From the NCBI RefSeq assembly GCF_050434925.1, contig NZ_JBNDJK010000001.1, positions 7,750,001-7,814,000 on the forward strand: a DNA stretch of 64,000 nt. Direction: 5' to 3'. The translations under genes and the position numbers were made by a program. Source of the DNA: Inquilinus ginsengisoli_B (GTDB lineage: Bacteria > Pseudomonadota > Alphaproteobacteria > DSM-16000 > Inquilinaceae). This document shows positions 43,503 to 52,182 of this stretch, piece after piece. How positions within the stretch are numbered: the stretch's first letter is position 1; each line of letters begins with the position of its first letter. The notes under the pieces are model-generated. The model made no database searches. It saw only the letters and a list, made by a program, of their open reading frames with translations, and was not told where the DNA came from.

Positions 43503-44693
43503 ATGACCGCACCGCGCATCGCCGATATCCGCACCCATCTGATCGAAGGCACCGGGGACGGCGGCGACTATCACCGCCAGAAGGGCGGCCACTGGATCAT
43601 CGACTCGCTGATCGCCAACCCGATGTCGGGCTATGCGCCCTACAAGGCGTCGCGGCTGAGCTGGGGCATCGACGTGCTCGGCTCGATCCTGGTCGAGATC
43701 GAGGACAACCAGGGCCGCATCGGCTTCGCCACCGGCTTCGGCGGCCCGCCGGCCTGCTGGCTGATCGAGAAGCATTTCCGCCGCTTCCTGGTCGGCGCCG
43801 ACCCGCGCGACCTGAACCTGCTGTGGGACCAGATGTTCCGCGCCAGCATGTTCTATGGCCGCAAGGGCCTGCCCCTGGCCACCATCAGCGTCGTCGACCT
43901 GGCGCTGTGGGACTTGGTCGGCAAGATCCGGCAGGAGCCGGTCTACAAGCTGATCGGCGGCCGGACCAAGCCGGAGCTGAGCTTCTACTGCACCGGCCCG
44001 TTGCCGGCCGAGGCCAAGCGCATGGGCTTCTGGGGCGGCAAGGTGCCGCTGCCGCACGGTCCCGCCGACGGCCGCCAGGGGGTGCGGGCGAACCGCGAAT
44101 TCCTGGCCGGGCACCGCACCGCCGTGGGGCCGGACTTCCCGCTGATGGTCGACTGCTACATGGCGCTCGACGTGCCGTACACGGTTGAGCTGGCCACCGC
44201 CTGCGCCGATCTCGGCATCCATTGGTGGGAGGAGGTGCTGCACCCCGACGACGTCGAGGGCTACGGCCTGCTCAAGCGCGCTTTGCCCGCCACGCGCTTC
44301 ACCACCGGCGAGCACGAATATTCCCGCTATGGCTTCCGCCGGCTGATCGAGGGCCGGACCATCGACATCCTGCAGCCCGACGTGATGTGGGCCGGCGGGC
44401 TGACCGAGCTGCTGCGCATCGCCGCCCACGCCGCCGCCTACGACATTCCCGTGGTGCCGCATGGCAGCGGCCCGTACAGCTACCACTATGTGATGTCGCA
44501 GCCGAACGCGCCGTTCTGCGAGTATGTGGCGAACAGCCCGGACGGGCGCAGCGTGCAGCCGGTGTTCGGCAGCCTGTTCCGAAACGAGCCGGTGCCGCAG
44601 AACGGCCGGCTGGACGTCTCTGACGCCCCCGGCTTCGGGCTGGAGCTCAATCCGGACGCCCCGCTGAGACGGTTCGACGCCTCCGGATTCTGA
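43503..44693 (+). CDS. rhmD: L-rhamnonate dehydratase
   Basis: 396 aa, close in sequence pattern to E. coli RhmD: GGDYHRQKGGHWIIDSLIAN near the N-terminus, PMSGYAPY, WGIDVLGSILVEIE, ISVVDLALWDLVGKI, LMVDCYMALDVPY (Asp), WWEEVLHP (Glu), TTGEHEY (Glu/His), ILQPDVMWAGGLTEL and VVPHGSGPYSYHY (His). Converts L-rhamnonate (or related) to the 2-keto-3-deoxy acid. With rhaM it points to L-rhamnose or a stereochemically similar sugar as the substrate of this locus. Confidence 0.92.
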   Translation: MTAPRIADIRTHLIEGTGDGGDYHRQKGGHWIIDSLIANPMSGYAPYKASRLSWGIDVLGSILVEIEDNQGRIGFATGFGGPPACWLIEKHFRRFLVGADPRDLNLLWDQMFRASMFYGRKGLPLATISVVDLALWDLVGKIRQEPVYKLIGGRTKPELSFYCTGPLPAEAKRMGFWGGKVPLPHGPADGRQGVRANREFLAGHRTAVGPDFPLMVDCYMALDVPYTVELATACADLGIHWWEEVLHPDDVEGYGLLKRALPATRFTTGEHEYSRYGFRRLIEGRTIDILQPDVMWAGGLTELLRIAAHAAAYDIPVVPHGSGPYSYHYVMSQPNAPFCEYVANSPDGRSVQPVFGSLFRNEPVPQNGRLDVSDAPGFGLELNPDAPLRRFDASGF

Positions 44694-44697
44694 CCCA

Positions 44698-46209
44698 TCA
44701 GGCCGGAGTGGACGGAGCCGGACGCCGGGCCATGCCGATCACGCGGGCGATCAACGGCCAGGCCAGCATGGCGAGGCCCAGCGTGGTGATGCTGCCGACC
44801 AGGGCGTTCGACCAGAACACCGACAGGTCGCCACCGGACATGATCATCGACTGGCGGAACGCATCCTCGGCCTTGTCGCCCAGCACCATGGCGAGCACGA
44901 GGGGTGCGATCGGGTAGTCCAGCTTCTTGAAGACGTAGCCGGCAATGCCGAAGGCCAGCACCAGCCCCATGTCGACGGGCGAGTTGGCGACCGTATAGGC
45001 GCCGGCGAAGCACACCACCACGATCACCGGCCCGATCACGGCGAAGGGGATGCGCAGGATGGCGCTGAACAGCGGCACGGTCGCCAGCACCAGGGCGACG
45101 GCGACGACATTGCCGAGATACATGCTGGCGATCAGGCCCCAGACGAAGTCCGGCTGGTCGATGAACAGCATCGGGCCGGGCGTCAGGCCCCAGATCATCA
45201 GCCCGCCCATCATCACCGCGGCGGTGGCCGACCCGGGCACGCCCAGCGCCAGCATCGGCAGGATGGCGCAGGTGCCGGCGGAATGGTCGGCGGCCTCGGG
45301 CGAGACGATGCCGGCCGGGTCGCCCTTGCCGAAGGCCTCCCTGCGCCGGGCGAAGCGCCGGGCCAGGCCGTAGCTCATGAAGCTGGCGGCGGTCGGCCCG
45401 CCCGGGGTGATGCCCATCCAGCAGCCGACCAGCACGCTGCGCAGCAGCGCCAGCCAGTGCCGCGGCAGCTCGCGCATGGCGCGGCCGACATCGCGCAGCC
45501 CGACCCGGGCGCGGATGCCGTCGAAGCGCAGCCCCTCCTCCATGGTCAGGATCAGCTCGCCGATGCCGAACAGGCCGATCACCGCGACCAGGAAGCTGAT
45601 CCCTTTGATCAGGTCGGCGAGGCCGAAGGTCAGGCGCAGGTTGCCGGAGACGGTGTCCATCCCGACCGTGGCGAAGGCGAAGCCCAGCATCATCGACACC
45701 AGGGTCTTCGCCGGCGACCCGCTGCCCATGCCGACGAAGGAGGTGAAGGCCAGGAAGTAGACGGCGAAGAATTCCGGCGAGCTGAAGCGCAACGCGAACT
45801 GCGCCACCCAGCCGGACAGGAGGGTGATGACCACCACCCCGGCCAGGGCACCGAACCCGGCCGACAGGAAGGCCAGGGTCAGCGCCCGCGCCGCCTGGCC
45901 GGCCCGGGCCATCGGATAGCCGTCGAAGGTGGTGGCGACCGAGGACGGCTCGCCCGGGATGTTGAACAGGATCGAGGTGGTGGATCCGCCGAACAGCGCG
46001 CCCCAATACATGCAGCTGAGCAGGATGATGGCCGAGACCGGGTCCATGGCGAAGGTCAGCGGCAGCAGCAGCGACACGCCGTTCGGCGCGCCGAGGCCGG
46101 GCAGCACCCCGACCAGGATGCCAAGCATCACGCCCAGCACCATCAGCATCAGATGGTAGCCGCTGAGCACCGTGCCGAAGCCGTCGACGAGATGAGCGAG
46201 GTTGTCCAC
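44698..46209 (-). CDS. tctA: Tripartite tricarboxylate transporter permease TctA
   Basis: 503 aa, GTG start, about ten to twelve membrane segments. TctA hallmarks: GVLPGLGAPNGVSLLLPLTF, ILLSCMYWGALFGGSTTSIL, NIPGEPSSVATTFDGYPMA and GITPGGPTAASFMSYGLARR. Large permease subunit of the TctABC secondary uptake system for carboxylates. Sits 16 bp after tctB, in the order tctC-tctB-tctA on the minus strand. Confidence 0.93.
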   Translation of the reverse strand: MDNLAHLVDGFGTVLSGYHLMLMVLGVMLGILVGVLPGLGAPNGVSLLLPLTFAMDPVSAIILLSCMYWGALFGGSTTSILFNIPGEPSSVATTFDGYPMARAGQAARALTLAFLSAGFGALAGVVVITLLSGWVAQFALRFSSPEFFAVYFLAFTSFVGMGSGSPAKTLVSMMLGFAFATVGMDTVSGNLRLTFGLADLIKGISFLVAVIGLFGIGELILTMEEGLRFDGIRARVGLRDVGRAMRELPRHWLALLRSVLVGCWMGITPGGPTAASFMSYGLARRFARRREAFGKGDPAGIVSPEAADHSAGTCAILPMLALGVPGSATAAVMMGGLMIWGLTPGPMLFIDQPDFVWGLIASMYLGNVVAVALVLATVPLFSAILRIPFAVIGPVIVVVCFAGAYTVANSPVDMGLVLAFGIAGYVFKKLDYPIAPLVLAMVLGDKAEDAFRQSMIMSGGDLSVFWSNALVGSITTLGLAMLAWPLIARVIGMARRPAPSTPA

Positions 46210-46225
46210 GAGGCGTCTCCGGATG

Positions 46226-46729
46226 TCAGGCCAGGCCGAGCCAGGTCTCGACCGGGCCCTTCAGCAGCGGCACCTGGAACCAGGTCTCGAACACCAGCCA
46301 CAGCAGCGCGGCGACGCCGAGCCCGACCGGCACGGCCGTCCGCAGCCGGTAGCCGCCCTGCAATGCCATCACCCCGGCGAGGTAGAGGGCCGAGGCGACG
46401 TAGAGGCCGAGCGGCAGCGACAGCGCGACAAAGGCCGCCATCGGACCGAAGAAGGCCGCCACCCGGCGCAGCCGCACGCTGTCGAGGAACACGTCGCGGC
46501 TGCGCAACCGGATCGCCTGGACAAGGGTGCCGAGGCTGCCGGCGACGATGATCAGGCCGACGGCGAAGGGGAAGGTGCCGGGCTCGGGCCCCGCCTCGTT
46601 CCAGCCGATGCCGCCCTGCAGCCCGCCGATGGCGACCGCGACGCCGACCGCGCCGGTGGCCGCCGAGGCCGCGCATTCTATCGCGAAGCGGGAGATGCGG
46701 CCGGTTTCAGGTCCATGATGTTCAGACAT
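46226..46729 (-). CDS. tctB: Tripartite tricarboxylate transporter TctB
   Basis: 167 aa with about four membrane helices and ISRFAIECAASAATGAVGVA near the N-terminus; the middle contains GPEPGTFPFAVGLIIVAGSL, typical of TctB. Small membrane subunit of the carboxylate importer encoded with TctA and TctC. Confidence 0.88.
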   Translation of the reverse strand: MSEHHGPETGRISRFAIECAASAATGAVGVAVAIGGLQGGIGWNEAGPEPGTFPFAVGLIIVAGSLGTLVQAIRLRSRDVFLDSVRLRRVAAFFGPMAAFVALSLPLGLYVASALYLAGVMALQGGYRLRTAVPVGLGVAALLWLVFETWFQVPLLKGPVETWLGLA

Positions 46730-46746
46730 CGGCTATCCCCGGCATC

Positions 46747-46778
46747 CTCCCCCTCCCCTTGCGGGAGGGGGAGAGTGG
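46747..46778. terminator. G/C-tract hairpin between tctC and tctB
   Basis: TCCTCCCCCTCCCCTTGCGGGAGGGGGAGAGT folds as CTCCCC...GGGGAG with a TTGC loop. It resembles the end tracts of the repeats at 23624 and 59247 and may be a truncated member. In the tctC-tctB gap it could lower TctBA expression relative to the abundant binding protein. Confidence 0.5.
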
Positions 46779-46843
46779 AAAACACGCGTCAGTTCTGGTG
46801 ATCGAACTCTGAGAAAGCCTCCCCTTGCGGAGCGGCCTCCCCG

Positions 46844-47827
46844 TCAGCCGGCGAGCCAGCCCTGCTTCTGGTAGACCGCGCGCACCCGGTCCTGCTCGGC
46901 GCGGATATAGGCCTGCCATTCGTCGCCGGTCAGGAACCGGCCGCTCTGCGAGCTCTTGGCCAGATAGTCCTGCCATTCCGGCGTCTCGCTGACCTTGCGC
47001 AGCAGGTCGGTGTAGAAGGAAGTCGCCTCCGCCGGCACGCCGCCGGGCAGCCAGACCGCGCGCGGCATCTGGTAGCTGTCGATCGGGATGCCCTCGTCGC
47101 GGCACAGCGGGATGTCGGCCCAGCCGAGATCGCCGGATACCTTCGGGCCGGCCGGCAGGCGCTGCGTGGCGAAGACGCAGAGCGGCCGCACCATCCCGGC
47201 CTGCCACTGGCCGCGATTCTCGTTCGGGTTGTTGGTGTTGCCGGCGATATGGCCGCCGGCGAGCTGTACCGCGGCTTCGTTGCCGCTCTTGAACGGGATG
47301 TAGGTGAAGCGGGTGCCGGTGGCCTCGCCGACCATGGTGACCAGGGTCTGGTCGACATCCTTGGACTGGCTGCCGCCGAACTGGATCGCGCCCGGCGTCT
47401 CCTTGGCCGCGGCCAGCAGCTCAGCGGCGGACTTGTACGGCGACTCGCCGTTGACCCACAGCACGAACTCGTCCATCGCCATCGCCGCCACCGGGGTCAA
47501 GTCCTCCGGCGCATAGGGCAGATTGGCGACGTAGGGCAGCAGGTACTCATTGTTGGTGCCGAACACCAGCTTGTGCGGGTCGCCGGCAGCGCCCTTGCCG
47601 TAGACGAAGCCCTCGGCGCCGCTGCCGCCACCCTTGTTGCTGACGATGATCGGCCGGTCCACCAGCTTGTGCTTGACGATGATCGCCTGCACCGCCCGGG
47701 CGAAACTGTCGGTGCCGCCGCCGGGGCCGGAGGTGACGACGAATTCAATCGGCTTCTGCGGTTCCCAGGCCTGGGCGGATGCCATCGGCAGCAACGCTGC
47801 CAAGGCCAGGGTCAGTTTCTTGAGCAT
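46844..47827 (-). CDS. tctC: Tripartite tricarboxylate transporter substrate-binding protein TctC
   Basis: 327 aa. Signal peptide (KKLTLALAALLPMASAQA, then WEP). Bug-family layout: KPIEFVVTSGPGGGTDSFAR, IIVKHKLVDRPIIVSNKGGG, YVANLPYAPEDLTPVAAM, FGGSQSKDVDQT. Periplasmic receptor for a carboxylate. The gene order next to PdxA and a GntR regulator suggests an organic or sugar acid ligand. Confidence 0.92.
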   Translation of the reverse strand: MLKKLTLALAALLPMASAQAWEPQKPIEFVVTSGPGGGTDSFARAVQAIIVKHKLVDRPIIVSNKGGGSGAEGFVYGKGAAGDPHKLVFGTNNEYLLPYVANLPYAPEDLTPVAAMAMDEFVLWVNGESPYKSAAELLAAAKETPGAIQFGGSQSKDVDQTLVTMVGEATGTRFTYIPFKSGNEAAVQLAGGHIAGNTNNPNENRGQWQAGMVRPLCVFATQRLPAGPKVSGDLGWADIPLCRDEGIPIDSYQMPRAVWLPGGVPAEATSFYTDLLRKVSETPEWQDYLAKSSQSGRFLTGDEWQAYIRAEQDRVRAVYQKQGWLAG

Positions 47828-47866
47828 GTTCCGTTTCCTCCCTTTGCTTGTGATTGATGGGCCGGA

Positions 47867-48886
47867 TCAGCCCGGCGGGACGTGCCGCCGCGCCGCCATG
47901 CGGACGGCCAGCAGCACCGCGGCGCGGCTGGCGCCGATATCGGCGATGCCCTTCCCGGCGATGTCGTAAGCGGTGCCGTGGGCGGGGGTGCAGATCGGGA
48001 AGGGGAAGCCGCCGAGCATGGTGACGCCGCGGTCGAAGCCCATCAGCTTCATCGCGATCTGCCCCTGGTCGTGATACATGGTCAGCACCGCGTGGCAGCC
48101 TTCCTTCGGCGCCCGCAGGAAGACGGTGTCGGCGGGGTACGGGCCGACGACGTCGAGGCCCTCCGCCGCCGCGGCGCGGACCGCCGGGCCGATCACCTCG
48201 ATCTCCTCGCGCCCGAAATTGCCGCCGTCGCCGGCATGCGGGTTCAGCCCGGCCACGGCGATGCGCGGCCGATCGATCCCGGCGCCGCGCAGGCAGCCGG
48301 CGGTCAGCGCCAGCTCGGCCCGGATGCCGTCCGCGGTGATCGCCGCGGCCACGGCCGAGAGCGGGATGTGCGAGGTGACCCGCGCGTTCCAGATCGTGTC
48401 GAGGATGTTGAATTCGCGGGCGGCGCCGGACCAGCCGATGGCATCCGCGACGAAGCGGATCTCGTCGTCATAGCCGGGCGTGGCGTAGCGCATCGCCTGC
48501 TTGTTGAACGGGGTGAAGCACACAGCGTCGGCCCCGCCGGCGGCGGCCAGCTTCAGCGCGTGGCGGAAGTTCTCGGACGCGAACTTCCCGCCGGCCAGCG
48601 TCGCCTCGCGCGGCGTCACCTCGGCCGGGTCGAGATGGCGGAGATCGACCAGCACGGGCCGGTCGCCCGGCGCCTTCTCTTCGGTGGTCACCTCGAGGTC
48701 CAGCGTCACGCCGGCCACCTGGGCCCCGACGTCGAGGATGCGGCGGTCGCCGAACACGACGAACCGGGCCGCGGCGCGAAGCTCGTCCAGAACCAGCAGG
48801 CGGGCGGTCAGCTCCGGGCTGATGCCGGCGGGATCACCCATGGCGAGGGCGATGACGGGACGGCGGATGTCGGGCTGGGCTGCCAC
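47867..48886 (-). CDS. PdxA-family NAD-dependent dehydrogenase
   Basis: 339 aa. PdxA fold: ALAMGDPAGISPELTARLL, CFTPFNKQAM, NPHAGDGGNFGREE, TMYHDQGQIAMKLMGF with metal-binding His, and PAHGTAYDIAGKG. GTG at 48886 follows GGGGAG; a TTG at 48898 is weaker. PdxA relatives here usually act on phosphorylated 3-hydroxy acids (PdxA2, threonate/erythronate catabolism) or dihydrodiols rather than B6. No kinase of the DUF1537 type is seen. Upstream of tctC on the same strand. Confidence 0.88.
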   Translation of the reverse strand: MAAQPDIRRPVIALAMGDPAGISPELTARLLVLDELRAAARFVVFGDRRILDVGAQVAGVTLDLEVTTEEKAPGDRPVLVDLRHLDPAEVTPREATLAGGKFASENFRHALKLAAAGGADAVCFTPFNKQAMRYATPGYDDEIRFVADAIGWSGAAREFNILDTIWNARVTSHIPLSAVAAAITADGIRAELALTAGCLRGAGIDRPRIAVAGLNPHAGDGGNFGREEIEVIGPAVRAAAAEGLDVVGPYPADTVFLRAPKEGCHAVLTMYHDQGQIAMKLMGFDRGVTMLGGFPFPICTPAHGTAYDIAGKGIADIGASRAAVLLAVRMAARRHVPPG

Positions 48887-48925
48887 GGTGCTCCCCAAAT
48901 CTTCTTGCTTCTGGAGGGACCGTAG

Positions 48926-48980
48926 CAGTCATGCATGCACACATCAAGCATGCTGCACTCTGCATACAGAATGCTGAGAT
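48926..48980. promoter_or_regulatory. Divergent GntR-type control region with ATGC repeats
   Basis: Between the PdxA gene and the GntR gene: TGCATGCA (48930-48937), GCATGC (48946-48951) and TGCATACAGAATGC (48959-48972). The repeated ATGC/GCAT tetramers and the perfect TGCATGCA palindrome suggest several closely spaced binding sites. The adjacent GntR regulator is the likely binder. Confidence 0.4.
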
Positions 48981-49051
48981 TGACCTTCGTGGGGCTTATT
49001 CGCCATGCTTGGGCTGGCCGGGCGATGCCGCCGGCGGGGTGCGAGGACGGG

Positions 49052-49726
49052 ATGGAACTTCTGCAGGACGCGTTGGCCGATAGCGGCCCGATCGCCCGCC
49101 CGTCGCTGCACGACCAGATCGTGGGCCGCATCCGCGACATGGTGATCGAAGGCGTGCTGCCGGCGGGCGCGCGGATCCATGAGGGGCATCTGGGGGCGCA
49201 GCTCGGCGTGTCGCGCACGCCGCTGCGCGAGGCGCTGAAATACCTGGCCAGCGAAGGGCTGCTGGACCTGGTCCCGGGCCGCGGCGCCGTGGTCAAGCGC
49301 TTTTCCGCCAAGGAGATCCAGGACATGCTGGCGGTGCTGGGCCTGCTGGAAGCCGAGGCCGGCCGGCTGGCCTGCGCCGATGCGTCAGACGACGGTATCC
49401 GCGAGGTCCGCGGCCTGCACGACCGTATGCTCGAATATTACGGCCGGCGCCAGCGGCTGGAGTATTTCAAGCTGAACCAGGCCATCCACTCCGCCATCCT
49501 GCGCCTGTCCGGCAACGCGGCGCTGGTGACGGTGCACGGCATCCTGCAGTCGCGGCTGAAGCGGATCCGCTTCATCGGCAACGGCAGCGAGGAGAAATGG
49601 GCCGCGGCCGTGGCCGATCACGAGGAGATGATTGCATCCCTCGAAGCCCGCGACCCGGAGCGCCTGGCCGCGATCCTCAGCCGCCATATGGCGGAGAGCT
49701 GGAACCGGGTGCGGGACTCGATCTGA
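49052..49726 (+). CDS. GntR family transcriptional regulator (FCD)
   Basis: 224 aa. HTH region IVGRIRDMVIEGVLPAGARI and VSRTPLREALKYLASEGLL, then an FCD domain (QAIHSAILRLSGNAALVTVH; DHEEMIASLEARDPERLAAI). The ATG at 49052 follows GAGGACGG; an upstream in-frame ATG (48935) would add 39 residues without family similarity. Divergent from the PdxA-tctCBA unit, which it probably controls. Confidence 0.88.
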   Translation: MELLQDALADSGPIARPSLHDQIVGRIRDMVIEGVLPAGARIHEGHLGAQLGVSRTPLREALKYLASEGLLDLVPGRGAVVKRFSAKEIQDMLAVLGLLEAEAGRLACADASDDGIREVRGLHDRMLEYYGRRQRLEYFKLNQAIHSAILRLSGNAALVTVHGILQSRLKRIRFIGNGSEEKWAAAVADHEEMIASLEARDPERLAAILSRHMAESWNRVRDSI

Positions 49727-49739
49727 CTGCCCTGCCCCG

Positions 49740-51203
49740 TCAGGAAACGACCGCCTCGATCTCGATCTCGACCTCGTAGTCGCCGACCAGAGCACCGGCC
49801 TGGACCAGGGTGTTGGCCGGCTTGATCGCGCCGAAGACCCGGCCATGGGCGCGCGACACCGGCTCCCATTTCTCGGCGTCGCGCAGATAGATGCGGCTGC
49901 GCACCACGTCCTCCATCGACCCGCCGAGCGCCGTGATGGATGAGGCGATCTTGTCGAGGATGTAGGTGGTCTGCGCCCCGGGATCGCCCGGCGCGACGCA
50001 GCGGTCGCCGCCATGGGTGGCGGTGGTGCCGGAGACGCGGATGGTGTCCTTCACCCGCACGGCGCGGCTGTAGCCGGCGATCGGCTCCCACACGCTGCCG
50101 GAGGAGACCCGCAGCCGGTCCGGCCGGCCGGGCACCGGCTCCGCCGTGAAGATCGACGGGATGGCGTCGAGATGGTGGCTGAGGTCGCCCGAGGCGGTGA
50201 GATAGGGCGGCCGGCGGTACTCGTCGCCGCAATCGCCGGGGATCGCCGTCGCCGCGGCGAAGGCGTCGTCGAGCCGCCCTCTGTCCTCGGCGTCGAGGGC
50301 GAAGCCGAAAGCCTTCAGATTGTCGTCGCGGTGCTCGCTCTCGCCCAGCCGCGCGCCGATGATGGCGGCGGCCACCGCCTCATGCTCCAGCACCCAGCGG
50401 GTCGCGACGTTGGAGACCGAGACGCCGTGCTTCCGCGCGATGTCGGCAGCGGCCCTCAGGATGCCCTGGAAGACGTCCCAGCCACCCGCCGTGTCGATGA
50501 AGCGCTTGTATTTCGACCGGCTCCAATCCGGCATCGCCGCGGGTTCCGGCCGGCCGAGCCACTTGTCGGAGAGGAAGCCGCCACACAGCGTGCCATAGGC
50601 CAGCAGCTTCACGCCCTTCGCCCGGCACAGCTCGGACAGGGCACCGGCGGCGCGGCGGTCGACCAGGGAGAACGACACCTGGTTGGTCAGCACCGGCACG
50701 CCATCGGCCAGCGCCACCGCCAGATGCGCCGCGTCGAAATTGGTGACGCCGATGGCGCCGATCAGCCCCTCCTGCCGCAGCCGCGCCATCTCGTGCAGCG
50801 CGTCGAGCCAGGCCGGATGCTCGAAGCTCCACCAATGGAACTGCAGCAGGTCGACCCGGTCGACGCCCAGGCGGTCGAGCCGCTCCTGGACGCCGCGGCG
50901 GACCACCTCGGCGGTCATCGGCCCCGGCTCCGGGCACCATTTGGTGAAGGCGAGCGGCCGCCCGGCGCCCTTGCCGTGGCGGGCCAGCAGCCGGCCGGCG
51001 ATCAGCTCGGCGCTGCCGTAATGGTCGGCCATGTCGAAGCTGTCGAAGCCGGCCCGGGCATAGGCATCGAGGGCATCGGCGCCGCGCTCGGGGTCGAGAA
51101 TCGTGCCGTCCTTCTCCAGGTCCGCCACCTGCCACAGCCCGCAGACCAGGCGGCTGATCGAGAGGCCGGGACCGAGATCGATGCGCTCAGGGGTTGCCGG
51201 CAC
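49740..51203 (-). CDS. Aldo/keto reductase fused to a C-terminal RidA-like domain
   Basis: 487 aa, GTG start. Residues 1-330 are an aldo/keto reductase: FDMADHYGSAE (Asp, Tyr), AFTKWCPEP (Lys), LQFHWWSFEHP (His) and NVATRWVLEHEAVAAAIIGA. Residues about 370-487 are RidA/YjgF-like: IRVSGTTATHGGD, TTYILDKIASSITALGGSME, EIEIEAVVS. The usual catalytic Arg of RidA (PAR) is PAN here, so imine deamination is doubtful. Overlaps livM by 17 bp, tying it to the ABC operon. A second AKR without RidA lies at 55844. Confidence 0.9.
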   Translation of the reverse strand: MPATPERIDLGPGLSISRLVCGLWQVADLEKDGTILDPERGADALDAYARAGFDSFDMADHYGSAELIAGRLLARHGKGAGRPLAFTKWCPEPGPMTAEVVRRGVQERLDRLGVDRVDLLQFHWWSFEHPAWLDALHEMARLRQEGLIGAIGVTNFDAAHLAVALADGVPVLTNQVSFSLVDRRAAGALSELCRAKGVKLLAYGTLCGGFLSDKWLGRPEPAAMPDWSRSKYKRFIDTAGGWDVFQGILRAAADIARKHGVSVSNVATRWVLEHEAVAAAIIGARLGESEHRDDNLKAFGFALDAEDRGRLDDAFAAATAIPGDCGDEYRRPPYLTASGDLSHHLDAIPSIFTAEPVPGRPDRLRVSSGSVWEPIAGYSRAVRVKDTIRVSGTTATHGGDRCVAPGDPGAQTTYILDKIASSITALGGSMEDVVRSRIYLRDAEKWEPVSRAHGRVFGAIKPANTLVQAGALVGDYEVEIEIEAVVS

Positions 51204-52182
51204 GGGATGTCTCCTTGGTGGTCCGGCGCGACAGCCGGCCGAGATGGCGCGACACCACCCGGTCCTCGCCCAGCATGCCGCGCGGGCGCAGCAGCAGGAC
51301 GGCGCAGAGGGCGACGCCGATCATGACGATCTGCAGCGCGGCCGCGCGGGCCTGCTGGTCGGGCGGGAACAGCGCGGAAATGGCGCCGCCCGAGGCCGCC
51401 CACAGGCCCCAGACGAAGACCGCGCCCAGGATGGCGCCGCGGTTGTTGCCGGAGCCGCCGACGATCAGCATCGCCCAGACCTGGAAGGTCAGCCGGGGCA
51501 GATAGTTGTCGGGCGCGATGAAGCCGATGAAATGCGCCTGCACCGCCCCGGCCAGGCCCATGATGCCGCCGCCGATGGCGAAGGCCTGCAGCCGGAACGC
51601 CCGCGCGTTCTTGCCCAGGGCCCGGGCCGCGGTCTCGTCCTCGCGGATCGCCCGCAGCACCCGGCCCCACGGGCTGCGCACCAGGCGTTCCAGCGCGAGG
51701 TAGAGCCCGAGGACGACCGCGGCCAGCACGCCGAGATTGGCCAGGCCGAACAGCAGCGGGTCGCCGGCCAGATCGGCGAAGGGCCGCGGAATGAAGCCGA
51801 TGCCGAACGGCCCGCCGGTCACCGGGATCAGGTTGAGGGCACAGAGCTGCACGGTGACGGCGACGCCGAAGGTGGCGATGGCGAGATAGTCGGCCCGCAG
51901 CCGGATGGTCAGCGCCCCGATCAGGAAGGAGATCAGCGCCGCGGCCAGCGCCCCGCCGAGCCAGCCGACGACGATCGGCAGGCCGAAGCCGCCGAGCCGG
52001 TCGGGCGCGTCCGGCGTGGTCAGCAGCGCCGAGACATAGGCGCCGATGGCGACGAAGCCGGCGACGCCGACATTGAACAGCCCGGTCTGGCCCCACTGGA
52101 GATTGAGGCCCAGGCACATCACGGCATAGGTCAGCGCCATGGTCAGGAAGAAGCAGCCATAGGCGACCAGCTCGACGCTCAT
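51187..52182 (-). CDS. livM: Branched-chain amino acid-type ABC permease (LivM-like)
   Basis: 331 aa, about nine membrane segments. LNLQWGQTGLFNVGVAGFVAIGAYV and the EAA loop RVLRAIREDETAARALGKNA are typical of LivM. ATGA overlap with the LivH-type gene upstream. Probable cargo is a modified or branched-chain amino acid, given the AKR, RidA and the LivK-type protein at 56956. Confidence 0.88.
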   Translation of the reverse strand: MSVELVAYGCFFLTMALTYAVMCLGLNLQWGQTGLFNVGVAGFVAIGAYVSALLTTPDAPDRLGGFGLPIVVGWLGGALAAALISFLIGALTIRLRADYLAIATFGVAVTVQLCALNLIPVTGGPFGIGFIPRPFADLAGDPLLFGLANLGVLAAVVLGLYLALERLVRSPWGRVLRAIREDETAARALGKNARAFRLQAFAIGGGIMGLAGAVQAHFIGFIAPDNYLPRLTFQVWAMLIVGGSGNNRGAILGAVFVWGLWAASGGAISALFPPDQQARAAALQIVMIGVALCAVLLLRPRGMLGEDRVVSRHLGRLSRRTTKETSRAGNP

